Assembly: GCA_004194705.1 (NCBI GenBank)
Contig: SADC01000013.1
Location: 248,001-312,000 of the forward strand
Source of the DNA: Ditylenchus dipsaci
Taxonomy: Eukaryota; Nematoda; Chromadorea; Rhabditida; Anguinidae
Reading direction: 5' to 3'
Length of the DNA stretch: 64,000 nucleotides
Notes under the pieces: model-generated
What the model saw: only the letters and a program-made list of their open reading frames with translations
What the model was told of the DNA's origin: nothing
Databases searched by the model: none
Program-made: the position numbers and the translations under genes
Shown: one piece after another, positions 10,991-21,882 of the stretch
Position numbering within the stretch: position 1 is the stretch's first letter
Layout: every line of letters begins with the position of its first letter

Positions 10991-11331
10991 TTCGGCGGTG
11001 TTTTGTCCTAGGCGGTGTTTTGTCCGGCGGTGTTTTGTCATGGCGGTGTTTTGGCTCGCGGTATTTTGTCCCGCGGTGTTTTGTCCGGCGGTGTTTTGGT
11101 ACGGCGGTGTTTTGTCCTAGGCGGTGTTTTGTCCCTGCGGTGTTTTGTCCTAGACCCTTCAAGCGTGTCAACAACAGTGTGAGGTTTGATAGACACGATC
11201 ACTGGATGGTTACATATGAATCACGAATTGTGTGTGCAGTCTGTAAGGGAAGGACTACTCAGAAGTGCGAAAAATGTGACGTTGGCCTGCATGATGATAG
11301 CTTCAAAGAGTTTCATGTGGAAGAGCACTGA

Positions 11332-11655
11332 CTCTGTACCTCAATAAAAATAAAAAGGTCTAAATCTCAAAATTTTACCGATAACACACTGTTTTTGACA
11401 ACATTTTTATAATAAAACCGATAATTTTACATCCATGTATGACTTTTCCGCAGCACAAAAACAATAAAAATTTTGTGTACTTTTTTTTACGCGTGGGAAA
11501 AAACGGGTTAATTTGCCGCCGCCCTGAAAGATGCTAGGCAAAATCAATCAAATCATAAAAGCAAATCAATACCAAGTGACTTTTACTAAGAATAACTTCT
11601 TTATTGGATACCACCCATTAAACAAACAACAGCCAACATATTTAACTTTAAATTC
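11332..11655. other. Downstream of piggyBac relic and ZC3H15, no gene seen
   Basis: Contains AATAAA signals after the piggyBac stop (11342) and A/T-rich sequence. The 3' untranslated region of the reverse-strand ZC3H15 gene probably lies at 11580-11655. Confidence 0.4.
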
Positions 11656-13291
11656 TTATCCGTCGTCCCCGCTATCCTCATCTTCATCATCTGAGTCTGG
11701 AAGGACCATGGCATCATCAAACAACTTTTCGTCGAATATCACAGCGCTGGAGCTTTGAGCATTAGCCGGGGAAATACCATTGCCTTTAGCATCTTCTTCA
11801 TCATCCTCAAGCTGGTCGATAGGATTGCCATCTGCGTCCAAAGCCAAGAAGGTTCGGTCATCAATTTCAAATGCCTTCACTTCGTCCTTAACAGTAAAAA
11901 TATATGAGTAAGTGTGGTACATTCGGATGGCTTTGCCTTATACCTGATCACCATCCACAGGCTCTCGTTCATATTGAGCATCATTAGCTTCATCATCGTC
12001 ATCACCAACAAGATCCTAAAAGAAAAGTTAAAAAAGAAGGACAATTACAAAAAAATCCTACGGGATTATAGGTGAACAAGTCACGTCCACTGAGGCCAGC
12101 CTGAAAAATGAAGTCAGAATAGATTAGACCGAAAATATTAGTTAATAATATTAACCTGCTTCCCACTCTTGAAATTGGTTAGCTTCTTCTTTTCCTCGGC
12201 AATCGCTTTCTGCTGTTTTTCACGCAGCTTTCTCTTTTTCCACGCAATGAAAGACTCCAGAGTGACCTTGGTGCAATCCTTAGAAGAAAGTGCAGAACGC
12301 TGAAACAAATAGGCACGATATATGGCAATAAGTTTACAAGTAAGAAAGACAACCTCCTTTTCGATAAGCTCCTCCAAACTGATCTCTTCAAGTCTGCTCA
12401 ATTCGTCCAATCGCTTTTTGTCCTTTTTCAAAACAAATCCAGGAGGAAGAGCTAAAAGTTTTAATTAGACTATTCGACGCTTGTAGAATTATATACCATG
12501 TTTGTAGATACAAGTATCACCATTAGGACACTCCCAAAACCAACCATACTTAGTATTTTCAACTGCTTCGATGAAGTACTTGCAAACCTAAACTACCATT
12601 TCCAACACTTAAGACTCCTGAAAGGAAGAAACTTACAATTTCAGTCTGGTTTGGTCTCTTTCGATCCTTTTCGCCGTGCTTCTTTTCCGCCACTTCAATC
12701 AGCTGCTGCTCGTCCCAATTCTCATTAGTTTCCGCATTTTCTAGAAGGAAATTTATTACACACTTTAAAAATTAGAAATATGTCAAACCTTCGTCATTAT
12801 CCTTTTTCAGATCTCGGCTATCAACATAGAGATTCCTCTTCATAGTCTTCTGCTGCACCGCGAGATCATGGCTGAATTTGCATTTGTTTCCTTTTGTGCA
12901 CATACCCTGCTTGAAGAAAAGGCACAGAACTGATTTAGGATCGACATCTAATCAAAGGTGTGAAAGAATGTGACAATTTTTAGCAAAACAATAGTACCAT
13001 CGCTAATTTTCGGCATAGTCGGCACCGGCTTGAATATCTTGGCCATGTCCAACTCATCTTCTTCCTTCTTCTTCTTGCCCGGCTGCGCCTTCATGTTGCC
13101 CTTCACCTGAAACCAAGATATCGTAAGTACAATTCGCAAAAAAAACAAAGCACCTGATTCTCAATTTGAGCAATATACTTTTGCATTTTGGCACCCTTCT
13201 TGTTCTTCAGACCGAATGTTTTGTCCTCGACAATCTTCGTCTTCTTCTTTTCATCAACCTTTTTGCTAGCCGCAGGCTTTTTCGGAGGCAT
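11656..13291 (-). CDS. ZC3H15: Zinc finger CCCH domain protein 15 (DRG family-regulatory protein 1)
   Basis: Ten exons on the reverse strand: 13291-13154, 13106-12998, 12947-12789, 12740-12637, 12587-12497, 12451-12354, 12299-12156, 12100-12062, 12015-11944 and 11886-11656. The N-terminus [11 protein letters not shown] with [14 protein letters not shown] is the family signature. A CCCH finger follows ([19 protein letters not shown]). Then come [12 protein letters not shown], a second finger ([18 protein letters not shown] to CIYKH), [12 protein letters not shown] and [11 protein letters not shown]. The C-terminus is acidic ([20 protein letters not shown]), matching the human tail. ZC3H15/DFRP1 binds and stabilises the GTPase DRG1 on translating ribosomes. 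All junctions are GT-AG and in frame. It diverges from NOP16, with a foldback element in the 1.8 kb between their starts. Confidence 0.93.
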
Positions 13292-13464
13292 CTTGATATG
13301 GCTTCAGAAAATTTTCTAAAAACTTTAATTTTTCTCAGGGGTATTTGCAAATTTTGCGATGAGACATGAGGAGAAAGCTTTTTTTCGGAAATGCCTTAAT
13401 CTTCCCTATCCCTCATGGTTATGGTAATATTGGGATCATGGTGATCAGGTTGATTATGGTCAGC

Positions 13465-14329
13465 GGCTGTAGGAAGTTTCGTAACAAGACAATTTCGTAA
13501 GAGCGAACTTTCGTAAGAACGAACTTTCGTAAGAAACATTTTCATAAGAAACAGTTTCGTAACAGCGAAAATTCGTAAGAAACTTTTTCGTAACAGCGAA
13601 TTTTCGTAAGAAATTTTTTCGTAACAGCGAATTTTCGTAACGAATTTCTTTCGTAAGAGGAAATCATCGAAATTTTTTTCACTTTTAATCAATTTTTTTA
13701 ATCCAGGATGTCATCTGATTCGTTAATTTTGACCTTTCTGTCACTCTTCGACAGCTTGTACAGTTAACTATATGAATATTAACAGTAAAAGGACAAAAGT
13801 TGGTAATCATAGGTTATATGACTAAAATTTGGATTACTGAGTTGATCCCCAGACTTTTCATCCGTTAGGAGACCAGCTGAAATACCCAAAAGCGTGGAGA
13901 AAGACTCTGAGCTAGGATTCATATATTATATACTACACATAGCCCATTACTATCAGTGGCATGAATGGTGCAGTAGGTAAGTTGATGGGATGAGTTTTTT
14001 TCACCGTCGGTTCGATTCCACCCTCTGACTGTTTTATTTTTTTTCTTGACTATTTCTGGTCAAAACATCACAGAAATTATAAGAAACATCAAGGGATGAT
14101 TAAAAAGCAAAAAAAGCCACTTAACATATCACTAATGTTACTGAAAAGCGCGTTACGAAAGAGTTTGTTACGAAAATTCGCTCTTACGAAAAAGTTTCTT
14201 ACGAAAATTCGCTCTTACGGAAAAGTTTCTTACGAAAATTCGCTCTTACGAAAAAAATTTCTTACGAAAGTTCGCTTTTACGAAAATTCGCTCTTACGAA
14301 ATTGTCTCGTTACGAAACTTCCTACAGCC
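13465..14329. mobile_element. Non-autonomous element with inverted tandem-repeat ends, 8-bp TSD
   Basis: Bounded by direct repeats TGGTCAGC (13457-13464 and 14330-14337). Ends are GGCTGTAGGAAGTTTCGTAA and its reverse complement. Inside each end is an array of TTCGTAAGAGCGAA / TTACGAAAAAGTTTC units (13475-13665 and 14145-14320). The middle has no transposase. An 8-bp duplication fits hAT or MULE mobilisation. Confidence 0.85.
13945..14030 (+). repeat. tRNA-derived SINE-like segment
   Basis: GGTGCAGTAGGTAAGTTGAT resembles an A box and CGTCGGTTCGATTCCACC a B box/T arm, about 45 bases apart. A T-rich tail follows. The T stem pairs poorly, so it is not a functional tRNA. It lies inside the 13465-14329 element. 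Confidence 0.45.
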
Positions 14330-14546
14330 TGGTCAGCATACCATGGTAATCTTTTTTCACGAGAAAAAACAAGGAGAAGCAACGTATTTTTCCTTAAAAA
14401 ACAACATCAAGGACCAAGACATATATTGTCACCGGATTTTTCACGAGTGCCGAAAGAGAAAAAACATTTTTTCGATGTTTTGGAAGAAATTCACACGAGC
14501 TAACATGAAAACTGAAGTGAGTAGAACCAAGCATCTGACATTTGAT

Positions 14547-14694
14547 TAGGGTTGGGTAATTCTCCGGAGAAATACTTTCCGGGTAATTACCCGAGTAATT
14601 ACCCGGGCAATTACCCAAGTAATTACCGAGAAATAAGGCCGGAAAAGTATTTTTCCGGGTAATTACCCGGGTAATTACCATTCAACCAACCCTA
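14547..14694. mobile_element. Small hAT-type MITE, 8-bp TSD
   Basis: Direct repeats CATTTGAT (14539-14546 and 14695-14702) flank perfect ends TAGGGTTGG...CCAACCCTA. The body is made of GTAATTACCC units that pair with each other, so the whole 148 bp folds into a hairpin. Confidence 0.85.
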
Positions 14695-14702
14695 CATTTG
14701 AT

Positions 14703-15058
14703 AGTCACAAATCAACAAACAGAAACTGGTTTTTATGGCTTTTTAAAAGTAAATTTGGTCCCGTCACGGCCAAAATTACGGTGTTCTTTTTAAATTTTTT
14801 AGAAAATTTTAAGCTAAACTCTTGTTCTGAAATTGCGCATAGCCCACGTGAATGCAAGTGCAGGGATTAGTCTTAAAGTACGGCTACTGTGTTATTTTAT
14901 AGATGGGTTTTTAGATGCAAGATTAAAAAGTCGATTAAAATTTTATATTTTTTGCATTTTATTATGGTATTCAAAAACAAAGTGAACTGCTTGTAATTTC
15001 AAACTGTGTTTTAATTTAATTCCATATGTTTTAATAAGTTATATTTAGCTCTATCAAT
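14703..15058. other. Upstream region of NOP16, no other gene seen
   Basis: A/T-rich sequence between a MITE and the NOP16 start. It probably holds the NOP16 promoter. No repeat or open frame stands out. Confidence 0.4.
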
Positions 15059-16751
15059 ATGCGTTCAGTCAAGCATGGTGGGAAGAAGACGTACAAGTAC
15101 CGCTCTCGCAAAACGGTCTCTAAGAAGGAAAACAAAAAATTGAAGAAAAAGTCGAAGAATGTCAACGTCCAAAAGTAAACCACCTACGGTTTCCGCTACC
15201 CCTGTCATGTAATTCCTAATTAATTTCAGTGAAATAGTCAGTTCGGAATGGAGCAGTGACAAAACAGTAAAGCAGAATCTGGAGTCCATGGGTTTGGCCT
15301 ACGATCCTAATCGAATTATGGGACTTTCGCTGAATGTATGTATAAACAGGGTTCTTTGTTAATTTTGGAACCTTTTCGAAGGACTTTCTCCAAAAATCCG
15401 TTTTGACACGTCGGTTCAGCTTACGATTCTGATTTTTAATGTCAAAACAACAAAATTTTGAATTTTGACCTGCTGATTGACCTGCTGATTTGTTTCATAC
15501 TTCTGCTGCACTTAAAACCCAAACCACAGAGACAAAGGTGAAATTCAGAATTCAGTCTTTTAACATTGTATACCAAAAACATTCTGATCATAAGCTGAAT
15601 CTACGTGGCTCAACAAAGTTAAGAGAAGAAGTTATGGGGCTTGAAGTAAAGGACGAAAAAAGTAAAGGACCCAATCAAAAAAAGATTCATATCATAGCTC
15701 TTAGATGATCCCGTGTTTATGCTGTTCTCGCCGAACGCCTGACGACTGGATACAAAAACTGACTGGATACACCGACTGGATACAGTCTCATTCCCCATTA
15801 ATGATATTTTAAATCTCTATGATTCAAGTCTAGGCGCGGGATATCCAACTCTACATCAGGATGAACTCAAACATGTTTTACGAACTTTTTCATAGTTCGA
15901 AAAAGCCTTTTGAGCCTGTCCTAACTTACGCTGGCCTACCCTGAGCCTAAGGCTTCGCCTAAGTTATTATCACAAAATATAAAGCCAAAAACACCACAGT
16001 ATGGCCAAAAATATGTGCTACAAATATTCTTAAAGGGAATAGTATGGGAATAGTTACCATCGTTTGGTAAGGATTAAAAGATGTTTTATCATATCCAATC
16101 CCACCACTTAGGTAAAATTCAGTAATTTAGTGTATCCAATCGGTGTATTCAGTCGTCAATGTATGAGTCAGTCAGTTTTTGTATCCAGTCGGTGGTATAC
16201 CGTTCTCGTCGTGTTCTTACGCGTTAATGTTTTAATTATGATTAGTTTAGGAACCAACAACGGCCGACATGGAAACCGAGGAAGTTGGGAATCTCGAGCA
16301 GGCGACAACTCTTGGTTCGGTGAAAGAACAGCGCAAAAATGCTGACAAAAAAAGCGTTGCAAACCAACTGGAGCAGGCTGCAGTCGTCGCCGTAAAGAAA
16401 CAGAAGAAGAATCGAGAAGCTCACCTTTCTAAGGTGGTTTTTTCAATCAATCTTCAATACTTTTTGGGTGACTTTTAAATTTTAGGATGATGTTGGTTTT
16501 TGCATGAGGATGACTGAGCGACATGGTCTTGAATTTGAGGTCAGCTTAGAACTGAAAGCAGAATTTCGTTTGAAATTCTGGCTGCAAAATAATTCAGTTT
16601 GATGACGTTATTCAACTATTCACTTTTCCAGGCAATGGCTAGAAGTTCGGACAATATCTGGCAGTACACAGCAAAGCAAATTCAGCGAAAAGTCAGTACT
16701 TTTAAGAAATCTAGCGCTTACAAGAAGGCGGAAAAGGACATGGAGACCTAG
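15059..16751 (+). CDS. NOP16: Nucleolar protein 16 homologue (ribosome biogenesis)
   Basis: Five exons: 15059-15174, 15230-15335, 16251-16433, 16486-16539 and 16632-16751, giving 192 codons (human about 178). The start MRSVKHGGKKTYKYRSRKT is basic like the family. SSEWSSDKTVKQNLESMGL then AYDPNR is the diagnostic NOP16 motif (human AWDHAKSVRQNLAEMGLAVDPNR). The C-terminus MTERHGLEFEAMARSSDN, then YTAKQIQRKVSTFK, matches the family's closing block. NOP16 is a nucleolar factor of early 60S pre-ribosomes. All junctions keep frame. Intron 2 (915 bp) is far longer than the others (50-95 bp) because it holds a foldback-type insertion. Confidence is high from motif order and intact frame. Confidence 0.92.
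15730..16205. mobile_element. Inverted-repeat element inside NOP16 intron 2
   Basis: CGACTGGATACAAAAACTGA and ACTGGATACACCGACTGG at 15740-15785 are repeated as the reverse complement at 16130-16200 (TCAGTTTTTGTATCCAGTCG). Flanks GTTCTCGCC and GTTCTCGTC (about 15721 and 16202) may be an imperfect 8-9 bp target duplication. No protein is encoded. The insertion explains the unusual intron length. Confidence 0.65.
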
Positions 16752-17177
16752 AAGACATTTTATTCTGTTGTACGTTACTTCTGTTGAGTGTTTGTCAAAG
16801 AATAAATCCTTACATTACTCACTTGAACTGAGCAGGAAGAAAAATGAAATAAAAGGTCTTCCAAAAGACAGATTCACTAATTCTTCTTACGACTGATAGT
16901 CCTTGACTGTTGGCTGGAAGAATTTTTATGAAGATTGTAATGGTTCAAAACTTCCTACCACTTTGAAGGCTCACAACTTTTTACAACGTTCAAATGTCCA
17001 ACATCTGAAATCTAGGCTCATAACTTTTTTTATACTTCATCATTGGAATCCAAATCTGAATTGTGTTATAAACTACACGTTTTTTGTTTCCTCTTTTGTT
17101 TTTCAGTATTTTTCTTTTTTTCTGCGGCTGTCTGTACGGCAATGTGGATTATATGTAAATTTTCAAAGATGGCTAAA
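16752..17177. other. NOP16 3' flank, no gene seen
   Basis: AATAAA at 16801 is a likely poly-A signal for NOP16. The remainder to 17177 holds only short open frames without recognisable domains. Confidence 0.4.
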
Positions 17178-17588
17178 TTTCGGAACACCCAGCCCAGTCA
17201 ATTTCGGTATACCCACCCAGTCAATTTTGGAACGCCCACTCCATTTAATTTAGTAATACACCCCTAACGCTACCCCACATTTGAAAGCTTAGAGTGTTAG
17301 CTACACATTGATGTATAAATTTCTCAGTTCACTAAAACCAATTTATTTTAAAAAAGAATAGCCTAGAACCATTTTGAATATTTCGTTATCTTTTCCAGGC
17401 TATTTTTATTAAAATAAATTGATTTTAGTGATCTGAACGAAGAAATTTTTACATCATCGTGTAGCTAACACTCTAAGCTTTCAATTGTGGGGTAGCATTA
17501 GGGGTGTATTACTGAACTAAATGGGGTGGGCGTATTAAAATTGACTGGGGTGGGTATACCGAAATTGACTGGGTGGGTGTTCCGAAAC
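17178..17588. mobile_element. Foldback element with GGGTGGGTATACC ends
   Basis: Arms 17178-17360 and 17400-17588 are reverse complements, with GGAACACCCAGCCC facing GGGTGGGTGTTCC. The terminal motif GTGGGTATAC also builds the small element nested at 62620-62815, so the two are related. Confidence 0.75.
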
Positions 17589-17904
17589 TGCTCCTCAAAG
17601 ATATAGCAAAATTATAAAACTTATTTTCATCTGTTGACGAGCTACATGGTACCATGTATATGCACACAAACAGTTGGAAGTATAGCCAGGAATTTCCGAA
17701 AACTACATAAAAGATGAGGTTTATAAATAAGGCTAAATACAGGTTGAGTCTCTGCGGACTGCAAGGGCTTCGCGAAGCTTTTTTATTCGTCACAAAAAGT
17801 TCGGGTAGGATTCGAGGCCATTGGCTAAGAGTCGAAGTAGCACAAATCAAAAATGTTTTATTTAACGGAAACTTAACAACGGTAACGACAACAATAAACA
17901 ACCA

Positions 17905-19768
17905 CTAGTCAATGACGTCTAAACGAACCCTCTTAGCATCACGGTCAGATCCAATTTTCAAGGTTTCAGCTGTTTTCTTTGCTTTCGCCTTTCGCTGCTT
18001 CTTTTTCTTCAAAATTTGTCGATCAAGCAACGCTCCAGCTTTCCCTTTCCCCTGTACTTCCTTCAAATCAGTGTCGAAGACTTCGCCTACGGGATCTGCC
18101 ATTTTAACGCTTCTTATCATTTTCTCCTTAACTTTTCCACTCTGCTTTTGAGCCACTCTCTGAGCATATTCATCTGCCTTCTTTAGCTTAATCTCCCGTC
18201 GAACAGAGTTTGGTGTCTTATATGTAGGGTTTTCATACATTACGGTACCGCAGAAAGAGCCATCGAAGACGCGAATTATCTCGAAGACCATTCGTGGACC
18301 TGAAAAATAACAAGGGGTGAATAATGATGCACTTCTAATCATTTCATTAAATCTTCAAAGACCGTTTTGGAGAGGGGAGACATTTACGTCTATTTTCCAC
18401 ATAGGTTTTTATCTAAATTACTTCGTCCATAGGACAGATTGAGGGGTCTAATAGTATTATTTGTATATATGTTCCTCATATGATATTTTAATATTTAAAT
18501 GTATTAAAGACCCTTTCCCGGTAGGAAATAAAGGCAAGGTAGTGTAATTAAGGTACAGTCTAATCTCGATACAGTGTAGCTCGCGGGATCGGCAAAATAT
18601 ACACTATATCGAGGGTTACACTATATCGAGGGTACACTTTAAGCCATTTGGGCTTAGAGCTTAGGGCTTAGAGCTGACTAAATGAGGTTGGAAAAATATA
18701 CACTATATCGAGGGTACACTGTATCGAGAGTTGACTGTAACAAGTAAGAAAACTATGGTGGAAATGAATACCACGATTTAACTGTAAATGTCTCTCCCTT
18801 TATAATAATATAATACCGATTTCTTCCAATTTGCAAGTGTCATCCACAATTTGATAATTGCGAAACCAAACGTTGCCATCGGAAATAAATAAAATTAAAA
18901 ACAAGAATCTAAGGGAGAATATACCAGAGGTCAATGAGAAATTAAAGACATGGTCGATGAAGGGCTGACTGCGAGGATGATGATTCGGTGTTTTGAAGAT
19001 CTGAAAAATTGACTTATAAATCTTTCATCTCAATACTATTTTTCATCAGGCTCTCCCTTGGGAGCCTCGAGAAATTCCGGTTTCCAACCCTTATCGGTAC
19101 CGTCTATAAAAATAGATATTTCTGGAGTGCTTAAGAGAACTTAAAAGTATACTCAAGAAAAACAGTATGCAAAACATTGAAACCTTTTCAATCTTTCAAA
19201 TCCCGGTATCCGAAGATTATCTTTGCAAATGTACCGAAAATCTACGTTTAGGAGGGCTTCGAGGCAGAAATACTGAGGCAAACAAATATACTTCAATATA
19301 ACTACTACTCACATTCATGAATAGCTCCTTGACCACTTTCAGATGAGGCTGCGTATCAAATTGGCTGTCGAAAGAAAGAATTGGCCGCGAACCCTTGAGG
19401 CAATTCCCCGTCATACTGAGTTCACTCATGGTATGCATGTTGTGAACAAGAAATTTGATAGAGGGACCATCAGCAATCTGCGAGACCCACATGTAGACAT
19501 CACGCCCCTTACGGCTTTCCTAAAATTTATTTTTAAAGGACTAATTAATGTCGATATCTACCAGATAGATGCACTTAGAACAATTTGCTAGTTCACCAAT
19601 TTCATTCAGATTTTCTAGACCCTTGCCCTTTTCGAACTTGGCTTCACTATGAACATGAGGCATCAATCGCTTTAGATCATTCATAAGGTGACGAGTTCGA
19701 GCAAGACATCCTCGAGAGCATAACAGAAGCACTCTTTCTCGATCAGTCCATTCTGCAGTAGGCTTCAT
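17905..19768 (-). CDS. BRX1: Ribosome biogenesis protein BRX1 (Brix domain)
   Basis: Reverse-strand exons 19768-19562, 19519-19313, 19000-18817 and 18299-17905. The protein begins MKPTAEWTDRERVLLLCSRG, then CLARTRHLMNDLKRLMPH, matching the Brix domain start (human FRTRHLMQDLRMLMPH). It continues with FLVHNMHTMSELSMTGNCLK, then GSRPILSFDSQFD, IFKTPNHHPRSQPFIDHVF, DGNVWFRNYQIVDD and RVFDGSFCGTVMYENPTYKT ending in PNSVRREI. BRX1 works in the nucleolus in large-subunit rRNA assembly. The human N-terminal extension of about 50 residues is missing. Between HVFNFSLTS and DGNVWF there is a 40-50 base insert that starts like a donor (GTATAT) but has no proper AG acceptor. It stays open in frame, so it may be translated or be a mis-sequenced intron. 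Intron 3 holds a pogo-like MITE. Confidence 0.92.
18556..18737. mobile_element. pogo-like MITE in a BRX1 intron, TA duplication
   Basis: Ends read CAGTCTAATCTCGATACAGT and, inward from the other side, CAGTCAACTCTCGATACAGT. TA flanks both sides. ACACTATATCGAGGG motifs repeat inside. This TIR style is typical of pogo/Tigger-type Tc1-mariner MITEs. Confidence 0.75.
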
Positions 19769-19918
19769 TTCTTAAAATAACAAATCAATTAGTTTTATCA
19801 ATTTTTAAGAAAAAAAAACAGTAAAACAGAGATATATCATATATGTATGAATTAAAAAAACATCCCGGTTTTGAAATAGCCATAACTATTTCTAAGTCAT
19901 TTTATTAGATTCTGTTTA

Positions 19919-20064
19919 CCGTATTTCCTCTAATAGAGGCTTTATTTTTCGGATGCCCAAAAATATTGAAATTGTAAATCGGAATCGGCTCCAACTGTGA
20001 AGTTCTAGTCAGAAAACAAGGGGGGGGCTCTATTAGAGAGGGGGCTCTTTTAGAAGAAATACGG
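19919..20064. mobile_element. MITE of the CCGTATTT family
   Basis: Ends CCGTATTTCCTCTAATAGAG and, read inward from the right, CCGTATTTCTTCTAAAAGAG. It belongs to the family seen at 37139, 37835, 40007 and 62494. TA precedes it; the right flank is TG. Confidence 0.75.
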
Positions 20065-20518
20065 TGCATAAATCTATTTTTTTTCGCTCGCGATATATTC
20101 TTGATAAATAATGTGAAAGGGGGAAAGACTCTATACGCATCATCCTAGGTCACATGTTCGAATAGCACTAGGTGATAACCTAATTCTTTTTCTCCCTTGA
20201 TTTACAAGTTCGGTGTCAAAATGATCCTCACACTCTTGACTAACCAACAAGATCATCAGCGCAAGATTTCACACCTACTGGAGCTTATGTGCAGGCTTGA
20301 CAGGCTAAATTTCCGAAATTGATAGTTTTTGAGGGTTTTTCGTTGACTGGTTTAGCTTATATTTTCTGACTTTTTTATACAAGTCCCAGGTTTTGTATAC
20401 GAAAACGTAGCTAATATCTTGAGCAATCATTTAAGCTATCATACAGATAAAAAGTTAGTATAAAGTTAGAGCAGAAAATTAAAAAAACATTGAACCATGT
20501 ACGGTTCGATGCCATCCT
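20065..20518. other. Intergenic, no gene seen
   Basis: No coding sequence or strong repeat recognised. A weak tRNA-like B-box (CACATGTTCGAATAGCAC) is present at about 20149. Confidence 0.35.
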
Positions 20519-20730
20519 CAATAGGACTATCCCATAACTTTTCAGTAGTATCCTGGAACTGACGTTTTCTTCGCAATTTTAATTTACACAATCCTTTGCA
20601 ACCTTACACTCAAAATTTAGCTCTGCTTCTCGGCTTCATTATCAGTATGCGGCTGTAAATTATCATGTAGATTAAAATTGCAAAAAAAAGTCAGTTCCAA
20701 AATAATACCAAAGTTCTACCCCTCAATAGT
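20519..20730. mobile_element. Foldback MITE
   Basis: Left arm AATAGGACTATCCC, then AGTATCCTGGAACTGACG and CGCAATTTTAAT, pairs with the right arm ATTAAAATTGC, then GTCAGTTCCAAAATAATACC and CCCCTCAATAGT. No protein. Confidence 0.65.
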
Positions 20731-21003
20731 ACTCCTTTCTTCCCGGGTCATACCTTCGCTAGCTACCTTGCTTTTATGAGGTGATTTTGGTGTGTAAAAA
20801 TTTCTATCTTGTTTCCCATGAAATTCTGACTCTAGGAAGTCACTAAACGCGTGGACAAATAAATAAAACTGGTGATGGCTCAGGCCATATAATCTAAGTA
20901 CGCACCATTTTGGCTGGTTTCCATTAATCTTGGTGTTCGTATGCTCAAAATCGCAAAATTGAGGCAGTTGCTGACAACAAATTAGTGTTGGAAATGGTTG
21001 CAA
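20716..21003 (-). repeat. Dispersed protein-like unit (copy 1)
   Basis: The reverse-strand frame reads QFYLFVHAFSDFLESEFHGK, then NFYTPKSPHKSKV. It resembles the + strand frame at 55878-56060 (QFYLFLNSFSNFLDSEFHEE, then ISTAKSLQKYG), and a degraded DNA match occurs at 1235-1300. I do not recognise the protein. Protein-level similarity between copies suggests a decayed coding part of an unknown transposon rather than a host gene. Confidence 0.4.
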
Positions 21004-21882
21004 TCGATTGTTCGACGATTTTTGGCCCTAAAATGAAAAACTTATTGAAAAAGTAAATTTAAAAAAACCCAAGAGGTACTTGAACTTTTGACAATAGGCG
21101 ATGCGTACGTAAAGTTCCCCCGCCTCTCTTGAAAATTTTTTGCTTGGCCCACTGCCGCACTGTGGTTTGGTATGTGGGTGCCCCTAGACGGACAAGCCCC
21201 AAAAAAAGAGCAAGCGAAATTTTTTTTTACGTTTTTCACTGGAAAACCAAATTTGATATAGATTACCCATCCTCCAGTCAAACTTCTCTATGAGCTACAC
21301 CTCTGTATAAACTACATCTGGATCCAGTCCTAAGGGGGGGGGTATGTTTCGTATAATATACCCCCTCTATAAGGTACACCTCTTTAGAGGCTACAGCTGA
21401 TATCGGTCCGAGGGTGAAGCTTACAGAGAAGGTTGATTGTACCTACATTTTGATTTTAAATCCAGGTCATCTATTTCAGATTTGGCATTTTTCAATGAAA
21501 AACGCGAGATCTAGGCATCTCTTCACTTCGACATCGACATTCCCATTGCTGTCCTAAGACTTTAGTAACATCCTTTCATAATAGGGTCGCGCACAGCAAT
21601 TTTTTTTGTATGTTCAAAATGCCAATTTGAAGTCCACTTTTTTAAAAGCGGATTAGAATTAAAATGAGGTTTATTTGACCATAACAATCTTTTAGTCAAG
21701 TGTTGCTCGCGCTTGAAAAGTATTTTGAAATTTTATCTGTGCAACTTTTATCAGTGAGCCTTAATTTGAGATTAACAATTACCTGGTCGTAAATTTTTAT
21801 TGCCTCTAAAACTTCCAATAAGCAGCGAAAATTTAGCGCTCCAATCTGGTGTTCATTAGATAGTGCTGAAGAATATAAAATT
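21004..21882. other. KPNB1 upstream region with a pogo-like MITE
   Basis: 21275-21440 is an inverted-repeat MITE (CAGTCAAACTTCTCTATGAG against CAATCAACCTTCTCTGTAAG read inward), similar in style to the pogo-like family. The remaining sequence up to the KPNB1 start has no gene and probably contains the promoter. Confidence 0.5.

Larger units (their letters stand above)
7851..11157 (+). mobile_element. MULE-type transposon with tandem-repeat termini, inserted into piggyBac
   Basis: Flanked by 8-bp direct repeats TTCAAGCG (7843-7850 and 11158-11165). The terminal inverted repeats begin GGGGATGGGACAAAAC on the left and GGGTCTAGGACAAAAC on the right when read inward. Each end is an array of about ten GGACAAAACACCGC-like 14-bp units (7853-8017 and 10994-11150). 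Inside is one transposase gene on the + strand. The TSD length and domain content fit Mutator-like elements. Restoration of the piggyBac frame on removal confirms the boundaries. Confidence 0.9.
7612..11331 (+). pseudogene. piggyBac transposase relic, split by a MULE insertion
   Basis: The left piece (7612-7850) reads INNYRVAIGSKKWWWW, then VDTAVHNAWQLWRKGN. This matches the conserved piggyBac (PGBD, DDE_Tnp_1_7) block with the last catalytic Asp (VD). An in-frame TAA follows at about 7759. The right piece (11158-11331) reads VNNSVRFDRHDHW, then CAVCKGRTTQKCEKCDVGLH ending in FKEFHVEEH and a stop. That is the C-terminal Cys/His-rich finger of piggyBac transposases. Removing 7851-11157 and one TTCAAGCG copy joins both pieces in one frame. 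The N-terminal half with the first two catalytic Asp residues is absent, so the gene was defective. Confidence 0.85.

Noticed and set aside
11020..11331. Single 103-residue protein starting at the MULE terminus
   Set aside because: Its first half is terminal-repeat translation. Only the part from 11158 is the piggyBac C-terminal finger.
13945..14030. A functional tRNA gene
   Set aside because: A- and B-box-like motifs are present, but the T stem and acceptor stem do not pair. Fits a SINE remnant.
15490..15708. Small gene inside NOP16 intron 2
   Set aside because: The frame has no recognisable domain and lies between the exon and a foldback insertion.
19217..19313. Extra BRX1 exon (VFLPRSPPKRRFSVHLQR frame)
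   Set aside because: The known order runs directly from ELFMN to IFKTPNHHP. This stretch begins after a good donor and is intronic.
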